DNA of 6,296 nt, from assembly GCA_007123195.1 (NCBI GenBank), contig SKLO01000210.1:1-6296 (forward strand), given 5' to 3'. The notes beneath the pieces are model-generated. The model was not told the origin of the DNA. It saw nothing but the letters and a program-made list of their open reading frames with translations, and ran no database searches. Each line of letters opens with the position of its first letter. The first letter of the stretch is position 1. The translations under genes were made by a program, and so were the position numbers. Source of the stretch: Verrucomicrobiales bacterium. GTDB lineage: Bacteria; Verrucomicrobiota; Verrucomicrobiia; Verrucomicrobiales; SKLO01. Shown here piece by piece: positions 1 to 3,551 of this stretch.

Positions 1-193
1 ACCTGCTGTGGGTGATGCGCGCGGGCCGGCGCCGGGACCACGTGGAGGTTTCATTTGCAAGGGGTCGAAAGGAGCCGTGAAGGAAGCGGGCGCAGGGAAC
101 GAGCGGCGCGCCCCCGGTCGAATTGCTGCAATTCAACCTACGGTGGTTGCGCTCGCGAGGCCGTGGAGGGGCGGGGTGTTGGGGTGCTGAGTG
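1..193. repeat. 263-bp-period tandem repeat, copy 1 (left end cut by window)
   Basis: This segment recurs at 264-457. The first 105 bases are identical to 264-368, and the rest differs by about six substitutions and one inserted C, so overall identity is about 96%. The copy carries an inverted-repeat hairpin at 116-141. The matching hairpin of opposite orientation that should open this copy would lie just left of the window edge. No convincing gene lies in it: the short open frame beginning GTGATGCG or ATG-like near base 8 appears in both copies only because the DNA is duplicated. The high identity suggests a recent duplication or active homogenisation. Confidence 0.9.
116..141. repeat. REP-like hairpin, copy a
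   Basis: GGTCGAATTG and CAATTCAACC form a 10-bp stem with one mismatch around the loop CTG, followed by TAC. It is the reverse complement, with two or so changes, of the hairpin at 241-266, and it matches 380-405 in the same orientation. No T-tract follows it, so it does not look like an intrinsic terminator. Confidence 0.7.
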
Positions 194-240
194 GGCGGGA
201 GCCGTTGGCCTGACCCTGTGCAGCGGCAGGCGGCAGCCCC

Positions 241-266
241 GTAGGTTGAATTGGCGCAATTCGACC
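241..266. repeat. REP-like hairpin, copy b (opposite orientation)
   Basis: GGTTGAATTG and CAATTCGACC form a 10-bp stem with one G-T wobble around the loop GCG, preceded by GTA. It is in inverted orientation to the hairpins at 116-141 and 380-405. It sits between the two tandem copies and opens the second unit. Confidence 0.7.
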
Positions 267-457
267 TGCTGTGGGTGATGCGCGCGGGCCGGCGCCGGGA
301 CCACGTGGAGGTTTCATTTGCAAGGGGTCGAAAGGAGCCGTGAAGGAAGCGGGCGCAGGGAACGAGCGACGCGCCCCCCGGTCGAATGGCTGCAATTCAA
401 CCTACGGTCGTTGCGCTCGCGAGGCCGTGGCGTGGCGGGGTGTCGGGGTGCTGAGTG
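264..457. repeat. 263-bp-period tandem repeat, copy 2
   Basis: Second copy of the segment at 1-193. Similarity stops sharply after the word CTGAGTG (451-457), about 60 bp before the 3' end of the rhodanese gene that reads leftward into this region. Its differences from copy 1 are at the hairpin stem (AATGG in place of AATTG), one extra C just before the hairpin, and a few bases after it. The next hairpin expected from the period, near 505, is absent, so the array ends here. The region 1-518 as a whole holds this array and no supported gene. Confidence 0.9.
380..405. repeat. REP-like hairpin, copy c
   Basis: Same orientation as 116-141. One stem base is changed (GAATGG opposite CAATTC), so the stem is weaker than in the other two copies. 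The flanking GG...CCTAC ends are kept. Confidence 0.65.
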
Positions 458-518
458 AGGGGCAACCTTGGCTTGCCCATGTTCCGTGCTGCGCCCGGGC
501 CACCCGGCCACCCAGCCC

Positions 519-1070
519 TCAGAACGTGCCCGGCTTGAGCAGTTGACGACCCCAGGACCGCATCCACGGATGGACCTTGGCCACTGGACGATCGCGTGGG
601 TCCACCAGCGGTCGGCCCTCGTTGACCCACATGAAGATCGAGCCCTGCAGGTTGAGCACCGGCGACAGTCCGGCATCGGTCAGTTGACCTGCCAGCCGCG
701 ACGAGCGCCAGCCGACCGAGCAATAAACCACGATGCGATCCGGTGGGCGGTCGCGCCCGGCCAGGTGTTGTTCCACCTGCGGGCGGCTGGTCAGGTGCAG
801 CGCTTCGGGAATCCGGCTCACCGCCACTTCGCGCGCGCCCCGGCAGTCGATCAGCAGGACATCCTCCCCGGCTTCAAGCCATGCGGCCAGCTGCCCGGTG
901 GAGGTGTGGTCGACATCGGGGAAATCGCGTTCGATGGTTTCCTGAACCGACTCCCAGGTGGGGGCGGCAAGCATGCCGCCGTAGGCCCAGAACACGCTGC
1001 CGAAGGCCAGCGCCGCCAGCAGGCAGGCGATGGCAGAGCGGCGTTTCCAGCGGGATCGATGACGGGTCAT
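519..1070 (-). CDS. Membrane-anchored single-domain rhodanese-like protein (putative sulfurtransferase)
   Basis: The protein is 183 aa. A basic N-terminus (MTRHRSRWKRR) is followed by one hydrophobic segment at about residues 13-31, so it is probably an inner-membrane protein with its domain in the periplasm, or an exported protein. The rhodanese domain spans about 50-155. The VLLIDCRGARE segment (71-81) matches the usual D-x-R strand end. The active loop CSVGWR (117-122) has the catalytic Cys117 and the Arg122 expected for a persulfide-carrying rhodanese. The LNLQGSIFMWVNEGRPL stretch (139-155) closes the fold. The C-terminal KVHPWMRSWG tail is typical of a family of single-domain rhodaneses. 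Members carry sulfane sulfur; the physiological acceptor is unknown here. The frame stays open 140 codons upstream, but that stretch is proline/arginine-rich and unlike protein, so the start was set at the ATG directly before the membrane anchor. No clear Shine-Dalgarno sequence precedes it. No intrinsic terminator with a T-tract follows; transcription would run into the repeat array. Confidence 0.9.
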   Translation of the reverse strand: MTRHRSRWKRRSAIACLLAALAFGSVFWAYGGMLAAPTWESVQETIERDFPDVDHTSTGQLAAWLEAGEDVLLIDCRGAREVAVSRIPEALHLTSRPQVEQHLAGRDRPPDRIVVYCSVGWRSSRLAGQLTDAGLSPVLNLQGSIFMWVNEGRPLVDPRDRPVAKVHPWMRSWGRQLLKPGTF

Positions 1071-1081
1071 GGGCGTGGCGG

Positions 1082-1095
1082 GCGTGGGCGCGATG
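1082..1095. repeat. 14-bp repeat word, copy 1
   Basis: GCGTGGGCGCGATG, an exact match to 1143-1156 and 1400-1413. It lies 12 bp upstream of the rhodanese start codon (gene on the opposite strand). Similarity does not continue clearly past the word. Confidence 0.6.
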
Positions 1096-1142
1096 TTGCG
1101 GATCCCGCCACTATGGAAACGCCGGACCGCCCCACGGCGGAC

Positions 1143-1179
1143 GCGTGGGCGCGATGGCGGGGCGGCAACTGGCGGAGCG
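1143..1179. repeat. Imperfect 36/37-bp repeat, copy A
   Basis: It begins with the 14-bp word GCGTGGGCGCGATG and continues with GGGCGGCAACT and CGGA-CG, aligning with 1400-1435 with one single-base gap and a few substitutions. A shared stretch of this length in a non-coding gap points to a dispersed repeat family or a duplicated fragment. Confidence 0.6.
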
Positions 1180-1399
1180 GCGACGTCCTGGTCGCCGGGT
1201 TGAGTGGGAGGAGGATGAGGTGACCATGGAGAGCGCTTTGCACCCGGGCATTCTGGCGCTTGTCCCATGGGCTTTCCATCCGCCAAACATTCGCGGGCGG
1301 CGAGGACATCGCCCCTTCGGGACGCAGGCGGCCGGCGGAGTCTTGTGGGCGGTGAGGCGGCGGTCGAAGGGTTCGGGCCGTCGCTGGGTGCGTGGGTTC

Positions 1400-1435
1400 G
1401 CGTGGGCGCGATGAAGGGCGGCAACTCACGGAACG
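1400..1435. repeat. Imperfect 36/37-bp repeat, copy B
   Basis: Partner of 1143-1179, in the same orientation and 257 bp downstream. Both copies share GCGTGGGCGCGATG and GGGCGGCAACT. It lies about 70 bp past the 3' end of the PEP-CTERM gene. Confidence 0.6.
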
Positions 1436-1503
1436 CGCTGGCCCGTGGTGGTGGGTTGCGGCTTCTCTCGTGCGTCAGGGCATGCACCACGCCATCCCGC
1501 CGC

Positions 1504-2337
1504 TCAGGCCGCGGTCGTGAATGCCCTGCGCCGGCGGATCAGCACCAGACCGGCGGCCACCGCCAGCAGCAGCGCGCGCCCCGGCTCCGGCACGGTTGGG
1601 TTGGTCAGGTTGAAGCCGGTGTTGTCGACGTAGACGTCGTCGATGAAGTAGCGGTTCTGGTTGGTCGAGTTGACCCCGAGCAGGAAGCGATCAATGGCGT
1701 CACCTACCGGTTCACGGAAGCCGAAGGTGTCGTTGCCGCCCGACATGGAGGCCGCCGGCGCGGTCAGCTGCAAGGTCTCGCCTGCGCCGGTGCCTGCGTC
1801 GAAGATATGGACCTGATATTGGTCGCTGGCGTTGTCGGCGGTCATCCAGACGTGATACCAGGTGTCGTCCGCGAACGACGGGCTGTCCAGCGTATTGAAA
1901 CTACCGCTATTGTTAACGCGGAAAACCGACGGAGTGGCCGCCAGAGTGTTGAGCTGCACCCGGTAGGCGCTAAACGCGGTGGGGGTGTTGACGTTGGTCA
2001 GGCCGACGTTGGCATCGACGAGGCCATCGCGTCGGTAGCGGAAGAACAGCGTGCCCTGGGAGTTGTTGGCGATCTCGTTGGCACCCAGTGGAACGAAGGC
2101 GAACTGGCTGTTGCCACCCATGGTCGCCTGCACGACCCGGTTGCCGGGATTGGTTGGGTCGGCCACCACCGAATACACGCCCGGGGCGGTCCAGGTGGTG
2201 CCGATGGCCGAGGTCTGGCCGCCCAGGGCGCCGAGGTTTGAACTGTTGAAATCATCAATCAACACCCAGGCTGCGGAAGCGGGCAGGGCGAGAATTGAAC
2301 CGACGGAGATGGCGAGGGAACACAAGAGGATTTTCAT
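1504..2337 (-). CDS. PEP-CTERM sorting-domain protein with probable concanavalin/LamG-like jelly-roll domain
   Basis: The protein is 277 aa. It has a signal peptide (about 1-22, MKILLCSLAISVGSILALPA then SAA; cleavage near residues 22-23). A beta-rich exported domain (about 24-240) begins WVLIDDF and ends RYFIDDVYVDN, a layout common in laminin-G/concanavalin-like jelly rolls. The C-terminal sorting signal has the VPEP motif (249-252), a hydrophobic helix (255-267) and an RRRR cluster (268-271). In known PEP-CTERM systems this tail is recognised by an inner-membrane exosortase, which processes the protein on its way to the surface or extracellular matrix; no exosortase gene is in the window. 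The body is rich in Asn, Thr and Ser, usual for such proteins. The start is the ATG just before the signal peptide; the frame is open 112 codons further upstream but that part overlaps the divergent gene. Only a weak GGA precedes the ATG. The ligand of the jelly-roll domain cannot be told. Confidence 0.9.
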   Translation of the reverse strand: MKILLCSLAISVGSILALPASAAWVLIDDFNSSNLGALGGQTSAIGTTWTAPGVYSVVADPTNPGNRVVQATMGGNSQFAFVPLGANEIANNSQGTLFFRYRRDGLVDANVGLTNVNTPTAFSAYRVQLNTLAATPSVFRVNNSGSFNTLDSPSFADDTWYHVWMTADNASDQYQVHIFDAGTGAGETLQLTAPAASMSGGNDTFGFREPVGDAIDRFLLGVNSTNQNRYFIDDVYVDNTGFNLTNPTVPEPGRALLLAVAAGLVLIRRRRAFTTAA

Positions 2338-2393
2338 GCTTGGTCCAAGGATCAAGAAGATCGCGTTCCGGGTCAACCCGATAAATGGTCGGA

Positions 2394-2413
2394 CCGGGAA
2401 ATTTTTTCCCCGG
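2394..2413. promoter_or_regulatory. Imperfect 20-bp palindrome, possible operator
   Basis: CCGGGAAA and TTTCCCCGG face each other around a short T run, a dyad with one bulged C. It sits near the middle of the gap between two divergent genes, a usual place for a regulator site. No regulator is encoded nearby and the bound protein is unknown. Confidence 0.3.
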
Positions 2414-2440
2414 CTGCCGCTTGTCGGCGCGTCTTTCGGG

Positions 2441-2468
2441 TTTACAAGCGATAGCCGATAGCTAAAAT
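2441..2468 (+). promoter_or_regulatory. Sigma70-type promoter of the outer-membrane protein gene, probably giving leaderless mRNA
   Basis: A -35 box TTTACA (2441-2446) and a -10 box TAAAAT (2463-2468) each match the consensus at five of six positions and are separated by 16 bp. The expected transcription start, about 7 bp after the -10 box, falls at 2475-2476, directly at the ATG at 2477. No Shine-Dalgarno sequence lies before that ATG, which agrees with a leaderless transcript. The spacer contains two head-to-tail copies of CGATAGC (2449-2462). Confidence 0.6.
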
Positions 2469-2476
2469 GCAGCGCC

Positions 2477-3049
2477 ATGATCAAAACACCCACACTTCTC
2501 CTCGCCACCGCCTGCCTTGCCTTCGCCGGTCTTACCACCAGCGCCCAAGCAGGCCCGCAAATCGGCCTCGGACCGGCTGTGGTCTTCGGCAACGACGACA
2601 CCAGCCTGGGCCTCGACCTGGAAGCCGGCTTCAGCAGCCGGACCCAGCAAGTCGGCTCCTTCATCGGCGCCAACCTGCTCTACGCGGGGCTCGACCGGGA
2701 TGTGTTCGCCAACGGCATCAATACCAGCGCCGATGTCGATTACTTCGTCCTGCAGGGCATTTTCCGCCTGTTGATTCCGGTCACCAGCGACGGCTCGCTC
2801 AGCATCTACGGCGAGGGCGGTCTTGGTGCCACCCAAGTCAAGGCGCAGCTCGACCGCGTCAGCCGCAGCGCCGACGACTGGGTCTTCACCTACTCGGTGG
2901 GCGCCGGCATCGATTACGCCTTCAACGAAGTAGCGGGCTTGCGCGCCGGCTACCACTACATCGGTCTCGACCGCGTCAACGCCTTCGGTTCGCCGGTCTC
3001 GGACGGCAATCTCAGCGCCATCAAGGTCGGTCTGCTCCTGCGCTTCTGA
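2477..3049 (+). CDS. Small outer-membrane beta-barrel protein (porin/OmpA-like barrel family)
   Basis: The protein is 190 aa. A textbook signal peptide (1-25, ending SAQA before Gly26) leaves a mature chain of 165 aa, the size of an eight-stranded barrel. The mature part shows alternating hydrophobic and polar beta strands with glycine/aromatic turns, for example GPQIGLGPAVVFG, FIGANLLYAGLD, VDYFVLQGIFRLLIPV, LSIYGEGGLGATQVKA, FTYSVGAGIDYAF and AGLRAGYHYIGLD. The last strand AIKVGLLLRF ends in phenylalanine, the usual signal for insertion by the BAM machinery. Such proteins act as structural, adhesive or small-channel proteins; the exact role cannot be read from sequence. The start is fixed by the signal peptide and a start codon that almost touches the predicted transcription start. 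It is divergent from the PEP-CTERM gene and is closed by a terminator 55 bp after its stop, so it is probably monocistronic. Confidence 0.88.
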   Translation: MIKTPTLLLATACLAFAGLTTSAQAGPQIGLGPAVVFGNDDTSLGLDLEAGFSSRTQQVGSFIGANLLYAGLDRDVFANGINTSADVDYFVLQGIFRLLIPVTSDGSLSIYGEGGLGATQVKAQLDRVSRSADDWVFTYSVGAGIDYAFNEVAGLRAGYHYIGLDRVNAFGSPVSDGNLSAIKVGLLLRF

Positions 3050-3103
3050 CCTGTCCGGCGGGCGGGCGGCGGGCCGTGATCGCTCGTCGCCCGTCTCCCA
3101 TCC

Positions 3104-3137
3104 AGCCCGTGCCGGTTCGCCGGCGCGGGCTTTTTTT
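3104..3137 (+). terminator. Strong intrinsic terminator
   Basis: AGCCCGTGCCGG and CCGGCGCGGGCT form a 12-bp stem with one G-U pair around a UUCG loop, followed by seven T residues (3131-3137). It ends the outer-membrane protein transcript. It lies between two convergent genes, but on the - strand the hairpin has its A-run before it and no T-run after it, so it works in one direction only. Confidence 0.93.
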
Positions 3138-3150
3138 CGCAACCTCCCGG

Positions 3151-3456
3151 TCAGCCGCCGCCGCCCGCCCGCTTGCGCGCCACCGCCAGCGCCTTGTCAA
3201 AGCTGCAGTTCTGCAGGTAGTGCTGCATGTGGAAGTCCACCCGGTCGCCATGGCTCCGGCCCCAGACCTCGATTTCCATCGACACCTCCTGCAGCGCGCG
3301 CAACTGCCCGGGGGAATCCCGGTCGCGCCAGCCGTGGTCGGCGATGATCTCCAACCGCCGCTCCAACAAGGCGACGAGGGCGGGATAGTCGGGGGCGGAA
3401 TCGGCCGGGGCGTCGGCGGGGCGGCCGGCGACGCCTGGTTCAGGGTGTGACATCAT
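3151..3456 (-). CDS. Small hypothetical protein, predicted helical
   Basis: The protein is 101 aa, with no signal peptide or membrane segment, so probably cytoplasmic. After a flexible Pro/Ala-rich start (about 1-24) comes a likely helical core: YPALVALLERRLEIIADHGW (24-43), then QLRALQEVSMEIEVWGRSHG (51-70), a short linker, and HYLQNCSFDKALAVARKRA (79-97), ending in a Gly tail. The spacing of hydrophobic residues suggests a small bundle of three helices. I recognise no named family; it resembles small lineage-specific hypothetical proteins of Verrucomicrobiota, from memory only. GGAG (complement of 3465-3468) stands 8 bases before the first of two adjacent ATG codons, so the first was chosen. 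This is the clearest Shine-Dalgarno site in the window. It is convergent with the outer-membrane protein gene and divergent from the beta-helix gene. Confidence 0.75.
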   Translation of the reverse strand: MMSHPEPGVAGRPADAPADSAPDYPALVALLERRLEIIADHGWRDRDSPGQLRALQEVSMEIEVWGRSHGDRVDFHMQHYLQNCSFDKALAVARKRAGGGG

Positions 3457-3551
3457 GGGGTAGACTCCACCCCCCGCCGCCGCTTGGCAAGCCGGACGGT
3501 GTTCGGGAACAGACAGATTGGCGCCTTCGGGGGCGTTTGGATCTTTCTGTT
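3457..3551. promoter_or_regulatory. Divergent gap between the small hypothetical gene and the beta-helix gene
   Basis: Both flanking genes read outward, so promoters are expected here or slightly to the right. The gap holds an 11-bp dyad GCTTG-G-CAAGC (3482-3492) and a GC hairpin with a TTCGGG loop (CGCC/GGCG, near 3523-3536) followed by a weak T run. I see a -35-like TTGGCA (3484-3489) but no matching -10. The boundary at 3551 depends on the uncertain start of the beta-helix gene. Confidence 0.35.

Larger units (their letters stand above)
241..405. repeat. BIME/MITE-like element: 26-bp hairpins in inverted orientation flanking about 113 bp
   Basis: The 26-bp word at 241-266 begins GTAGGTTGAATTGGCGCAAT. 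The word at 380-405 is its near-perfect reverse complement and ends CAATTCAACCTAC. Together they bound a 165-bp unit with terminal inverted repeats, and each terminus also folds on itself (stem core GAATTG/CAATTC). Paired inverted hairpins are the architecture of bacterial interspersed mosaic elements made from REP sequences, and also of small non-autonomous transposons. The unit has no coding capacity that I can support. Against a simple MITE insertion, the duplicated segment extends about 50 bp past the right hairpin. Confidence 0.6.
1071..1503. other. Non-coding gap with dispersed short repeats
   Basis: About 430 bp lie between the rhodanese start and the 3' end of the PEP-CTERM gene. Several frames stay open on both strands, as expected for very GC-rich DNA, but their translations are low-complexity Pro/Arg/Gly/Ala and I support none as genes. 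The gap holds three copies of a 14-bp word and one longer imperfect repeat pair, listed separately. The promoter of the rhodanese gene should lie here, near 1075-1130, but I see no convincing -35/-10 pair. I also see no clear terminator for the PEP-CTERM gene. Confidence 0.6.
2338..2476. promoter_or_regulatory. Divergent intergenic regulatory region
   Basis: This 139-bp gap separates two genes that start back to back (PEP-CTERM on -, outer-membrane protein on +), so promoters for both must lie here. It is less GC-rich than its surroundings and contains the only strong A/T runs nearby. It holds a good + strand promoter (2441-2468), an imperfect 20-bp palindrome (2394-2413) and a small dyad CTTGG-T-CCAAG (2339-2349) right before the PEP-CTERM start. 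For the - strand I see only a weak pair: TTGACC (complement of 2371-2376) and GATCCT (complement of 2348-2353), 17 bp apart. Confidence 0.6.

Noticed and set aside
1..457. CRISPR array
   Set aside because: There are only two copies with a period of 263 bp and three hairpins in mixed orientation; there is no set of short repeats with equal-length spacers.
494..510. GC-rich inverted repeat (CCGGG/CCCGG) just past the rhodanese stop
   Set aside because: The stem is only 5-6 bp and no T-tract follows on the - strand, so it cannot be called a terminator.
8..546. Two short + strand frames with the same 36-residue start
   Set aside because: The shared peptide follows from the DNA duplication. The composition (Gly/Ala/Arg/Pro) and the lack of a ribosome site argue against a gene.
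1071..1490. 140-codon upstream extension of the rhodanese frame
   Set aside because: The translation is low-complexity Pro/Arg/Ser/Ala, and the internal ATG at 1070 directly precedes a proper membrane anchor.
1267..2241. 324-codon open frame on the + strand
   Set aside because: It is mostly antisense to the PEP-CTERM gene, which has a signal peptide and a sorting tail; the + product shows no domain.
2338..2673. Upstream extension of the PEP-CTERM frame
   Set aside because: It would overlap the 5' part of the divergent outer-membrane protein gene and put a long leader in front of a clear signal peptide.
2462..3142. 226-codon open frame on the - strand
   Set aside because: It is antisense to the outer-membrane protein gene and crosses the intrinsic terminator; its composition is that of a shadow frame.
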